A stretch of DNA of 5,133 nucleotides. It comes from JBKPFU01 sp046728975 (lineage in GTDB: Bacteria > Actinomycetota > Thermoleophilia > Gaiellales > Gaiellaceae). Positions 1-5,133 of the stretch are shown here, piece by piece. A program made the translations under genes and the position numbers. Below the pieces are notes generated by a model. It saw nothing but the letters and a program-made list of their open reading frames with translations. It ran no database searches and had not been told where the DNA came from. Where the stretch lies: positions 1 through 5,133 of the forward strand of contig JBKPFU010000099.1 in assembly GCA_046728975.1 (NCBI GenBank). The letters run 5' to 3'. The stretch's first letter is position 1; each line of letters opens with the position of its first letter.

Positions 1-25
1 TGCTGTGTGGCCTTCGAAGCGCAGC

Positions 26-1417
26 TTACTGCCGAGGATCCAGTGCCCAGGTTTGGGGAATGTCGCTGCCGCCTTCCTCCGCGATCCGCGGGCCAAAGTG
101 GACCAGCGCTGGGTGCGAGGCGATCTTCCCGCTGACGAGCGATTCGCCGAGCCCGAACGACCGCGAGCTTTCGAGGAGCCCCGCCGGTGCGAACGAGAGC
201 ATCTCGCCGACGAACGCGAGGTCGGCGGTCGAGTTCATCCTCATCAGCACGAGGTTGTCGCACTGGGAGACGATGAGCTCGTGAACCCGCTGGGGGCGCT
301 GCGTGGACACGAGCAGGTAGAGCCCGAACTTGCGCCCCTCGGCGGCGACGCGGATCGCGCGGTCTGTCGCGAGCTCCGACACGTCGTCGGTAGGTCGGCT
401 CGGGCAGACGTTGTGCGCCTCGTCGATCACGACCAGCACCGGCTCGCGTGCGCCACGGTTGCGCCACAGCGTAGCGAGCACGCTCTCCGCGGCGACCGCC
501 AGTTCGGCGGGCGTGTCGAGCGAGCCAAGGTCGACCACGAGCGCCCTGGGGCCGCCGGGGGCGACGAGGTCCTGCAGGGAGCCGGTGTCGCCGAGCGACC
601 AGATCGACCACTGCGGGATGCCCAGGTTGCGGATGCGCGCACCGAGAGCTTGCAGGTCCGTGCTCGGCGCGGCGAGGAGCCGGTCGACGAGCGAGTGCAC
701 GGTCCGCTCGTCCTCGCCGGCCCCGGCTTCCACCGTGTCGAGCAGCGCGCCGAACTCGTCGCGGTCCCGGATCGGGTCGAGCCGGAGGACGGCGGCGCGC
801 TCATCGGCGTCGAAGTCGGTGAAGCGCACGTGGAGCCGGTCGGACCCATCTCGGCCCGCCCTGCGGACGACGATTCCGGCTGCTGCGCGCCGGTACGCGT
901 CGGCGACCGCGTCGTCGATTCCCTGCCGCACGGTCGCGAGGCGGACGAAGTCGGAATTCGGGTCGAGCACGACGATCCGGATCGTCGTCTCCAGCAGAAG
1001 CCGCTCGAGGATCGTCCCGAGCGCATACGTCTTCCCCGAGCCGGACTGACCGCACAGGAACGTGTGGCGGTCGAAGCCGCCGGCATCGAGCGAGAACCGC
1101 ACCTCGGGCTCGAGCAGAAGCCGGCCTACGTCTAGCGACGCACGCGCGGGCCGAGCTCGCTCGAGCCACGACGCGACCGACGCCGCGCCCGCTCGCTCCG
1201 CCGCGAAGTCGTGGAACGGTCGCGCGCCGGCGTCGAGGATGATGCCGTGGCCTCGCACGAGCGCCTCCCCTGATTCTTCCTCCAACTTGTGGACCTGGCC
1301 GAGGTAGCTGTCGCCGATCGAGGCGTAGCTCCCTGGTTGCAGCTCGAGTCCGTCCAGGGAGCACTGGAACGTGAAGCGGCGTCCATCGATCGACGACGCG
1401 GTTGCGGCGCCCGTCAT
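26..1417 (-). CDS. HerA-like (DUF87) AAA+ ATPase / DNA translocase
   Basis: This 463-residue protein belongs to the HerA/FtsK superfamily of ring-forming ATPases, whose members pump DNA, often beside a nuclease, in end resection or phage defence. Seen: an N-terminal region (about 10-75) that fits the HAS-barrel position; Walker A GQSGSGKT at 123-130; LDPNSDF at 151-157, matching the HerA DPHGEY-type segment; Walker B VLVVIDEAHN at 327-336 with Asp332/Glu333; EGRKFGLYLLVSTQRP at 360-375, the usual arginine/sensor block; and QCDNLVLMRMNS at 386-397. It looks intact and slightly short for HerA (about 500-600 residues). The ATG at 1417 is the only good start, because an in-frame TAG lies 11 codons upstream and no other start codon falls between them. 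It has no convincing Shine-Dalgarno sequence. It is divergent from the PLP enzyme. No NurA or other partner is in the window; one could lie beyond the left edge. The family call is firm; the cellular role is inferred. Confidence 0.92.
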   Translation of the reverse strand: MTGAATASSIDGRRFTFQCSLDGLELQPGSYASIGDSYLGQVHKLEEESGEALVRGHGIILDAGARPFHDFAAERAGAASVASWLERARPARASLDVGRLLLEPEVRFSLDAGGFDRHTFLCGQSGSGKTYALGTILERLLLETTIRIVVLDPNSDFVRLATVRQGIDDAVADAYRRAAAGIVVRRAGRDGSDRLHVRFTDFDADERAAVLRLDPIRDRDEFGALLDTVEAGAGEDERTVHSLVDRLLAAPSTDLQALGARIRNLGIPQWSIWSLGDTGSLQDLVAPGGPRALVVDLGSLDTPAELAVAAESVLATLWRNRGAREPVLVVIDEAHNVCPSRPTDDVSELATDRAIRVAAEGRKFGLYLLVSTQRPQRVHELIVSQCDNLVLMRMNSTADLAFVGEMLSFAPAGLLESSRSFGLGESLVSGKIASHPALVHFGPRIAEEGGSDIPQTWALDPRQ

Positions 1418-1443
1418 CTCGTCGCGAAGTAGAACATCCTCTC

Positions 1444-1450
1444 GGAGAAG
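1444..1450 (+). promoter_or_regulatory. Shine-Dalgarno site supporting the GTG start at 1458
   Basis: GGAGAAG lies 7 bases before the GTG at 1458 (the GGAG core is 10 bases before it). It supports GTG as the start of the PLP enzyme, and the family's N-terminal block (NTPLVRL) follows at the expected distance. The whole 40-bp gap to the divergent ATPase must hold both promoters. A TAGAAC at 1430-1435 is the only -10-like hexamer seen for the plus strand, without a recognisable -35. Confidence 0.55.
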
Positions 1451-1457
1451 CTAACCA

Positions 1458-2399
1458 GTGAACTCGATCCTCGAGGCAATCGGAAACACGCCGCTGGTTC
1501 GGCTCCGGCACTGCGCGCCTACGAACGGCGCCGAGCTCTGGCTCAAGCTCGAGTACTACAACCCGACCGGCTCGATGAAGGACCGGATGGCGCTCGCGAT
1601 GATCGAAGGCGCCGAGCGCGACGGCCTCCTCTCCCCCGGCGACACCGTTGTCGAATACACCGGCGGAAGCACCGGTCCAGCGCTCGCGCTCGTTTGCCGG
1701 GCCAAGGGCTACCACGCGCTGATCGTGATGGCCGACTGCTTCACCGAGGAGCGCTTCCAACTGCTGCGGGCGCTCGGTGCCGAAGTTGACGTCGTGCCCT
1801 CGGTCGAGGGACGGCCTCGCGTCACCCCGCAGGACATCGAGAACATGGTGGCCCGCGCGCAGGAGCTCGCGCGACACCCAGGTCACTACGCGACAGATCA
1901 GTTCAACAACCCGTACATCATTGCCGGCCACCGGGACGGGCTCGGCCGCGAGATCTGGGAGCAGAGCCAGGGGCGTGTCACGGGGTTCACGCAAGGGATC
2001 GGCACCGCCGGCTCGCTCCTCGGCGTCTCCGTTGCATTGAAGCCTCACGGCGTCACAATCCAGGCGCTCGAGCCGGCCGGTTCACCAGCCCTCAGCGGCG
2101 GAGCGCGCGGAGCGTTCGCGATGCAGGGCTGGGCGGGCTTCGTCGTTCCGCAGTGGGACGCCGCGAAAGTCGACTACATCGACGAGATCGGCGACGACGA
2201 AGCGCTCGAGACGATGCTCCGCCTCTCCCGCGAGGACGGGATCTTTGCCGGCATCTCCACGGGAGCGAACGTCGTCGGCGCACACCGCCTGGCGGAGCGA
2301 CTAGGGCCGGACGCCGTGATCGTCACACTCGCCGTCGACACTGCCTTCAAGTACCTGAGCATCAGCCCGCTTAGCGACCTCGCCGGCGTCACCGGCTGA
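1458..2399 (+). CDS. PLP-dependent cysteine synthase family protein (fold type II)
   Basis: This 313-residue protein has the size and block order of O-acetylserine sulfhydrylase/cysteine synthase, a cytosolic PLP enzyme that replaces the beta substituent of an activated serine with sulfide or another nucleophile. Seen: NTPLVRL at 10-16; NPTGSMKDR at 35-43, with Lys41 the predicted Schiff-base lysine; the substrate loop TGGSTG at 68-73; FTEERFQLLRALGAEV at 95-110; the phosphate-binding loop GTAGSLLG at 182-189; QGWAGFVVP at 223-231; and GISTGA at 265-270, the segment contacting the PLP ring nitrogen. The usual TSGNTG loop reads TGGSTG here and the usual GTGGT reads GTAGS, so the exact substrate should not be assumed to be O-acetylserine. 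There is no CBS domain. The start is GTG with a purine-rich Shine-Dalgarno sequence. Its 3' end overlaps the convergent membrane-protein gene by 11 bp. The family is sure; cysK, cysM or a specialised role cannot be decided. Confidence 0.9.
   Translation: MNSILEAIGNTPLVRLRHCAPTNGAELWLKLEYYNPTGSMKDRMALAMIEGAERDGLLSPGDTVVEYTGGSTGPALALVCRAKGYHALIVMADCFTEERFQLLRALGAEVDVVPSVEGRPRVTPQDIENMVARAQELARHPGHYATDQFNNPYIIAGHRDGLGREIWEQSQGRVTGFTQGIGTAGSLLGVSVALKPHGVTIQALEPAGSPALSGGARGAFAMQGWAGFVVPQWDAAKVDYIDEIGDDEALETMLRLSREDGIFAGISTGANVVGAHRLAERLGPDAVIVTLAVDTAFKYLSISPLSDLAGVTG
2382..2396. terminator. Small symmetric hairpin over the convergent stop codons (weak)
   Basis: GCCGG (2382-2386) and CCGGC (2392-2396) can pair around a 5-base loop, on either strand, exactly where the two convergent genes overlap. 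There is no T-tract on either side and the stem is only 5 bp, so a terminator role is speculative. Confidence 0.2.
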
Positions 2400-2754
2400 G
2401 CGTGCGTGTCTGCACAACGGCGAAGGCCCCCACTTCGATGGCGACGGCGACCAGCAGCAGGCTTGCCACTGCGGAGGGCGCGGCGACCCCAAGCGCGAGC
2501 AGCCCGAGCGATGCCGCCGCGTTCGCGCGAGCGACGAGGCGAATCGACTGCCGCCAGTCGCCGCGGGAGGCGATACGCGTGAGCAGGAATGCCCAGACGA
2601 GGGTGGCGCAGCCGATCACGACGACGAGCAAAGACGGGATGTGGAAGAAACGACCGAGCGGAACCGAGAGCGCAAGCACGATCACGCCTGCTCCTGCGCA
2701 GTAGGCGGCGTCGAGCCGCAGCCACCTGCGCGCCAGGAACGGCCGGCGATCCAT
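2389..2754 (-). CDS. Small four-helix integral membrane protein, function unknown
   Basis: I do not recognise a named family for this 121-residue protein. It has four hydrophobic segments at about 16-34, 39-59, 74-93 and 95-115. The N-terminus (MDRRPFLARRWLR) and the loop at 60-76 are rich in arginine, which by the positive-inside rule puts both termini in the cytoplasm. No catalytic motif or cysteine pair is evident. I chose the ATG at 2754 over an in-frame ATG at 2805 because AGGA (2763-2766) sits 8 bases upstream of it, while the longer form adds a polar, arginine-rich 17-residue leader that runs into the control region of the divergent gene. The end overlaps the PLP-enzyme gene by 11 bp, tail to tail. 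A possible -10 (TACCGT, minus strand, 2783-2778) would give a short leader. It reads as a plausible real gene because its hydrophobic pattern is clean. Confidence 0.72.
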   Translation of the reverse strand: MDRRPFLARRWLRLDAAYCAGAGVIVLALSVPLGRFFHIPSLLVVVIGCATLVWAFLLTRIASRGDWRQSIRLVARANAAASLGLLALGVAAPSAVASLLLVAVAIEVGAFAVVQTRTLSR

Positions 2755-2765
2755 GCCCGCGATCC

Positions 2766-2771
2766 TACGCT
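2766..2771 (+). promoter_or_regulatory. Candidate -10 hexamer for the DoxX-like gene
   Basis: TACGCT lies within TCCTACGCTCGG (2763-2774), which matches TCCTACACTCGG (3492-3503) before the transporter gene at 11 of 12 bases. It is 58 bases upstream of the GTG at 2830. No -35 element is visible. It overlaps the Shine-Dalgarno site of the divergent gene by one base. This is inference from a shared motif only. Confidence 0.25.
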
Positions 2772-2815
2772 CGGAACACGGTAAGAGCCGGCCCCATCGA
2801 GTCACTAATTGGCAT

Positions 2816-2823
2816 GGAGGTGA
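2816..2823 (+). promoter_or_regulatory. Strong Shine-Dalgarno site supporting the GTG start at 2830
   Basis: GGAGGTGA is a near-perfect complement of the 16S rRNA 3' tail, placed 6 bases before the GTG at 2830. It is the strongest ribosome binding site in the window and fixes the start of the DoxX-like protein. Confidence 0.8.
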
Positions 2824-2829
2824 TGCTCA

Positions 2830-3300
2830 GTGGCATCCGTAGCTGATTTGCGCCGTGGGGATCCGGGTTTCCAGGTCTATCTGCTTCTACGAGCCGGGTT
2901 TACCGTGGCACCAATCCTGTTCGGCCTCGACAAGTTCTTCAACTGGACGGTCGAATGGCCGCAATACCTGGCGCCGTGGATCAACTACATCGTGCCGGGG
3001 AGCGCGCAGGACTTCATGTACTTCGTCGGCGTGGTCGAGATCGTCGCGGGCTTGACCGTGCTGGCCGCACCGTGGATTGGCGGCTTCCTGGTCGCCGGGT
3101 GGCTGGGCGGCATCATCGTCAACCTGCTGACGAACAATCCGCCGGAGTACTACGACATCGCACTGCGCGACTTCAGCCTCTTCCTCGCTGCACTCGCGCT
3201 CGGGCGGCTGGCTCTGGCATACCGCGGCGTATCGGTCCGGCGCGCTTCCGCGCAGGAGCCGGCGCAGCGTCCTCACAGGCTGGAAGCCGCAAGTCGATAG
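2830..3300 (+). CDS. DoxX-like four-helix membrane protein
   Basis: This 156-residue membrane protein has four predicted helices at about 16-36, 61-80, 82-101 and 113-131, and a charged C-terminal tail (132-156) rich in Arg and Gln. The pattern resembles the DoxX-like superfamily: a GLDKFFNW segment at 32-39 at the end of helix 1 (compare the G..K of DoxX), then VGVVEIVAGLTVL at 66-78, and a final helix preceded by ALRDFSLFL. DoxX proteins are linked to quinone-dependent sulfur oxidation or to oxidative-stress complexes, but many members have no known role. A tryptophan- and proline-rich loop (WPQYLAPWINYIVPG, 43-57) between helices 1 and 2 probably faces outside. The start is a GTG with an excellent Shine-Dalgarno sequence. 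It is divergent from the other small membrane protein across 75 bp and followed at once by a hairpin. The topology is well supported; the family assignment is moderate and the function unknown. Confidence 0.8.
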   Translation: MASVADLRRGDPGFQVYLLLRAGFTVAPILFGLDKFFNWTVEWPQYLAPWINYIVPGSAQDFMYFVGVVEIVAGLTVLAAPWIGGFLVAGWLGGIIVNLLTNNPPEYYDIALRDFSLFLAALALGRLALAYRGVSVRRASAQEPAQRPHRLEAASR

Positions 3301-3301
3301 C

Positions 3302-3334
3302 GGGAGGCTCGCCGCATCAGCGGCGGGCCCTCCC
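3302..3334 (+). terminator. GC-rich hairpin directly after the DoxX-like gene
   Basis: GGGAGG (3302-3307) pairs with CCTCCC (3329-3334) and CGCCGC (3310-3315) pairs with GCGGCG (3320-3325), with an ATCA loop and a small internal loop of 2 against 3 bases. It begins two bases after the TAG stop. It lacks a T-tract (CTCACACTT follows), so it may be an imperfect intrinsic terminator or a 3'-end stabilising stem. Confidence 0.55.
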
Positions 3335-3491
3335 CTCACACTTATGACGCGCCAGCGCCGCTAGGCCCACTCGCCGGGGCTGTAAGGAGCACCAAGAACG
3401 CCGACATGACGATCAGGGCGGCGCTGTGACGAGCGTCCCCTTTCGCGCGAGCCCGAGCTCCATCGCCTGAACACTGGGCGACCGGCTGCCT
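3335..3491. other. Intergenic stretch, no confident gene
   Basis: Between the hairpin and the transporter promoter I see no supported gene or RNA. On the minus strand there is a 21-codon ORF (3407-3342), and upstream a 16-codon ORF in another frame starting at 3463. Together they would read as one short hydrophobic peptide only if a frameshift is allowed, so they are treated as a possible remnant or chance. Confidence 0.4.
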
Positions 3492-3494
3492 TCC

Positions 3495-3500
3495 TACACT
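3495..3500 (+). promoter_or_regulatory. Candidate -10 hexamer at leaderless spacing
   Basis: TACACT ends 7 bases before the ATG at 3508. Transcription from such a -10 would start at or next to the A of the ATG, giving a leaderless mRNA. This agrees with the absence of a Shine-Dalgarno sequence before that gene (CTCGGGCGA precedes the ATG). No -35 match is evident. Confidence 0.4.
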
Positions 3501-3507
3501 CGGGCGA

Positions 3508-4593
3508 ATGGATCAAGCTCCGAAGCGGCGGGTCGAGCTCCTCGTGCCGGTCCGCACGCTGCTGGTTCTTGCTGCCGCAATCGCCGTGATGGCGGCCTTT
3601 GTCGCAATCGGCGACACGTTCCTGATCGTCTTTATCGGCGTGTTCCTGGCGCTCGTGTTCGAGTACCCGGTGCGCTACGTCATGGCGAAGACGCACATGT
3701 CGCGCGGGCTTGCAGCGACGGTGACCGTCATCGGCAGCGCTCTTGCCGTTACCGCTCTCTTCCTTGTGCTGCTCGTCCCGCTCGTCGGCGGGGTTCGCGA
3801 CTTTCTCAAGCAGCTTCCTTCCACGGTGCAGGATCTCCGCGACTCGGGACAGCTCTCGTGGCTCGGTGACTCGGGAGCGGCGAAGAACGTGCAGGAAGGA
3901 GCTGAGCGGATTTCCGCATCCATTCCCGACGCGATCTCCGCTGTGCTCGGGATCGCCGGGGATTTCTTTGGCGTCTTCCTGGCGCTTTTCACGATCCTGT
4001 TCATTTGTTTGTTCCTGCTCACGGACATCGCGAAGCTGAAGCAGTCGCTCGGCAGCGTGTTGATGCCGGGCGAAGAGGAACGGTGGCTCGGCGTTTGGGA
4101 GCGGGTCACGGCGTCCGTCTCGCGCTGGGCGATCGGCGTCGTCGTGATCGCGACGATCGCCGGCACGATTCAGGGCACGACGGCATGGCTGCTCGGCTCG
4201 AGCTTCGCGGTCGGACTTGGAGTGATCGCCGGGCTGCTCGACATGATCCCGAACATCGGCGCAACCATTGCCGGCTTCATCCTCGTGCCCGCGCTCTGGG
4301 CCGAGGAGGGCTTGACGGCGGCGGTGATCATGCTCGTCGTCGTGCTCGCCTATCAGCAGCTGGAGAACAACATCCTGACCCCGAAGATCCAGGGCAAGGC
4401 GGTGGACCTTTCCGCCTTCTTCATCATCGTCGCGGTGACGCTCTTCGGCGCCCTGCTCGGAGTTCTCGGCGCGCTCACCGCCGTTCCGCTCGCGGCGACG
4501 ATCCAGATCTTCGTCCAGGAGTTGACGAAGGCAAGGCGCGAACGCGTGGCGGCCGCGAAGGCCGGTCTCGCCTCCTCTACCAAGACCGCGTAG
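3508..4593 (+). CDS. AI-2E/PerM family (UPF0118) membrane transporter
   Basis: This 361-residue inner-membrane protein is of typical length for the AI-2E family (TqsA, YdiK/PerM). Members have been linked to export of the quorum signal AI-2 or to sodium/proton exchange; most are uncharacterised. Seen: hydrophobic segments near 14-34, 36-54, 68-92, 143-171, 206-228, 233-262, 267-283 and 301-335; a soluble stretch at about 97-142; and the family signatures LLDMIPNIGA at 243-252, QQLENNILTPKIQGK at 283-297 and LGVLGALTAVPLAA at 317-330. The tail (341-361) is basic and probably cytoplasmic. The ATG at 3508 has no Shine-Dalgarno sequence but has a -10-like TACACT at leaderless distance. A hairpin follows the stop, so it is probably a single-gene unit. 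The substrate cannot be read from the sequence, and no luxS or other quorum gene is nearby. The family assignment is firm. Confidence 0.93.
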   Translation: MDQAPKRRVELLVPVRTLLVLAAAIAVMAAFVAIGDTFLIVFIGVFLALVFEYPVRYVMAKTHMSRGLAATVTVIGSALAVTALFLVLLVPLVGGVRDFLKQLPSTVQDLRDSGQLSWLGDSGAAKNVQEGAERISASIPDAISAVLGIAGDFFGVFLALFTILFICLFLLTDIAKLKQSLGSVLMPGEEERWLGVWERVTASVSRWAIGVVVIATIAGTIQGTTAWLLGSSFAVGLGVIAGLLDMIPNIGATIAGFILVPALWAEEGLTAAVIMLVVVLAYQQLENNILTPKIQGKAVDLSAFFIIVAVTLFGALLGVLGALTAVPLAATIQIFVQELTKARRERVAAAKAGLASSTKTA

Positions 4594-4597
4594 ACCC

Positions 4598-4621
4598 GCG
4601 CGGCCAAAGCCGCGCTCTTCT
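4598..4621 (+). terminator. Hairpin terminator after the transporter gene
   Basis: GCGCGGC (4598-4604) pairs perfectly with GCCGCGC (4609-4615) around a CAAA loop, and TCTTCT follows. It begins four bases after the TAG stop. The stem is strong and the T-tract weak but pyrimidine-rich, as is common for intrinsic terminators in GC-rich genomes. Confidence 0.65.
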
Positions 4622-4632
4622 CGGGCGAGGTC

Positions 4633-4638
4633 TATGCT
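4633..4638 (+). promoter_or_regulatory. Candidate -10 hexamer for the DUF6325-like gene
   Basis: TATGCT sits just after the preceding terminator and 45 bases before the ATG at 4684, a distance that leaves room for the Shine-Dalgarno site. It matches TATAAT at 4 of 6 positions. No -35 is recognisable; the upstream spacer region falls in the terminator stem. Confidence 0.3.
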
Positions 4639-4670
4639 GACGCCTCCGCACCGAGGGACCGTCAGACCAA

Positions 4671-4676
4671 GGGAGG
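4671..4676 (+). promoter_or_regulatory. Shine-Dalgarno site for the DUF6325-like gene
   Basis: GGGAGG lies 7 bases before the ATG at 4684, an optimal spacing that fixes this start codon. Confidence 0.75.
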
Positions 4677-4683
4677 GCACGTA

Positions 4684-5133
4684 ATGAGCGGGAACGAGAT
4701 CGAGCTGGGTCCGGTCGACTACCTCGTCGTCGAATGGCCGCCCGGCAAGGAGCCGACCGGCGAAGGCCTCGGCGTGCTCGCCGACCTGACCGATCGCGGC
4801 CTGATCCGGGTGATCGACCTCGCGTTCGTGAGGAAGGAAGAGGACGGAACGGTAAGGGGCGTCGCGATCGCCGACCTCGACCATGACGGCAGCCTTGACC
4901 TCGTCCAGTTCGAGGGCGCGTCCTCGGGCGTGCTGGGCGAGGACGACTACGAGGAGGCGGGCGAGGCGCTCGAGCCTGGCACGTCGGCAGCGATCCTCGT
5001 CTACGAGAACAGGTGGGCGGCGCCATTCGCCACGGCTCTGAGGCGAAGCGGCGCGCAACTCGTCGCCAGCGGACGGATTCCGGTCAACGTCCTGCTGGAG
5101 AAGCTCGAAGAGCTCGAGGCTGCAGAGGCGTAA
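4684..5133 (+). CDS. DUF6325-like small soluble protein
   Basis: This complete 149-residue acidic, soluble protein ends with TAA at the last base of the window. It resembles the actinobacterial proteins annotated as DUF6325 (my recollection of the family, not a search): GPVDYLVVEWP at 9-19, a LTDRGLIRVIDLAFVRKEEDG block at 35-55, an ALEPGTSAAILVYENRWAAPFA block at 95-116, and a closing ALRRSGAQLVASGRIP at 118-133. No enzymatic motif or secretion signal is visible, and the function is unknown. The stretch DLDHDGSLD (64-72) looks like a DxDxDGxxD calcium loop, but the position-12 acidic residue of an EF-hand is replaced by Gln75. The C-terminal residues 136-149 are leucine- and glutamate-rich and probably form a helix. 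A strong Shine-Dalgarno sequence and its own upstream terminator and -10-like hexamer suggest independent transcription. The gene is certain; the family is likely. Confidence 0.85.
   Translation: MSGNEIELGPVDYLVVEWPPGKEPTGEGLGVLADLTDRGLIRVIDLAFVRKEEDGTVRGVAIADLDHDGSLDLVQFEGASSGVLGEDDYEEAGEALEPGTSAAILVYENRWAAPFATALRRSGAQLVASGRIPVNVLLEKLEELEAAEA

Noticed and set aside
1..25. Terminator search after the ATPase stop
   Set aside because: Only a short TTCGAA palindrome is present. There is no stem with a T-tract, so no terminator can be called before the window edge.
5..1135. 376-codon plus-strand open frame opposite the ATPase
   Set aside because: It is the antisense of a gene with clear Walker A and B motifs. 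Its translation is rich in Arg, Glu, Asp, Val and His with no domain, as expected of a shadow frame in GC-rich DNA.
801..2048. 415-codon minus-strand open frame crossing the ATPase and PLP-enzyme genes
   Set aside because: It overlaps both genes and the divergent control region, and its product is arginine-rich with no recognisable domain.
2389..2805. Longer 138-residue version of the small membrane protein from the ATG at 2805
   Set aside because: The shorter start at 2754 has an AGGA Shine-Dalgarno site at good spacing and begins with a compact basic N-terminus before helix 1. The extension occupies the likely control region of both divergent genes.
3361..5058. 565-codon minus-strand open frame opposite the transporter and the DUF6325-like gene
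   Set aside because: It spans two well-supported plus-strand genes and their terminator. Its product is an extremely His/Arg/Asp/Glu-rich low-complexity string, typical of antisense reading of hydrophobic codons.
1..5133. tRNA, CRISPR array, insertion sequence or attachment site
   Set aside because: No cloverleaf-like segment, regularly spaced repeats, transposase motifs or flanking direct repeats were seen on either strand.

Overview
The window is GC-rich and densely packed. It carries six protein-coding genes on both strands and shows no tRNA, rRNA, CRISPR array, insertion sequence or phage gene. The high GC content, two GTG starts, purine-rich Shine-Dalgarno sequences and a DUF6325-type protein suggest a high-GC actinobacterium. 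A deep-branching lineage such as Thermoleophilia is my guess; no marker gene here proves it.

Layout: (1) 26-1417, minus strand, a HerA/DUF87-type AAA+ ATPase with clear Walker A and B motifs. (2) 1458-2399, plus strand, a fold-type II PLP enzyme of the cysteine synthase superfamily, divergent from the ATPase across 40 bp. (3) 2389-2754, minus strand, a small four-helix membrane protein whose end overlaps the end of gene 2 by 11 bp. (4) 2830-3300, plus strand, a DoxX-like four-helix membrane protein, divergent from gene 3 across 75 bp and preceded by an excellent Shine-Dalgarno sequence. (5) 3508-4593, plus strand, an AI-2E/PerM (UPF0118) family membrane transporter. (6) 4684-5133, plus strand, a DUF6325-like soluble protein whose stop codon is the last base triplet of the window.

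The genes do not form one evident pathway. Neighbouring pairs are divergent, convergent or separated by hairpins, so most look like single transcription units. The ATPase could belong to a larger module continuing past the left edge, where a nuclease partner such as NurA would have to be sought. The PLP enzyme most likely acts in cysteine or related beta-substituted amino acid synthesis. Genes 3-5 are envelope proteins.

No previously undescribed system is convincingly visible. The best leads are the altered active-site loops of the PLP enzyme, the partnerless HerA-like ATPase, a recurrent TA[C/T][A/G]CT promoter-like hexamer upstream of all three downstream plus-strand genes (once at leaderless spacing), and a calcium-loop-like aspartate motif in the DUF6325-like protein.
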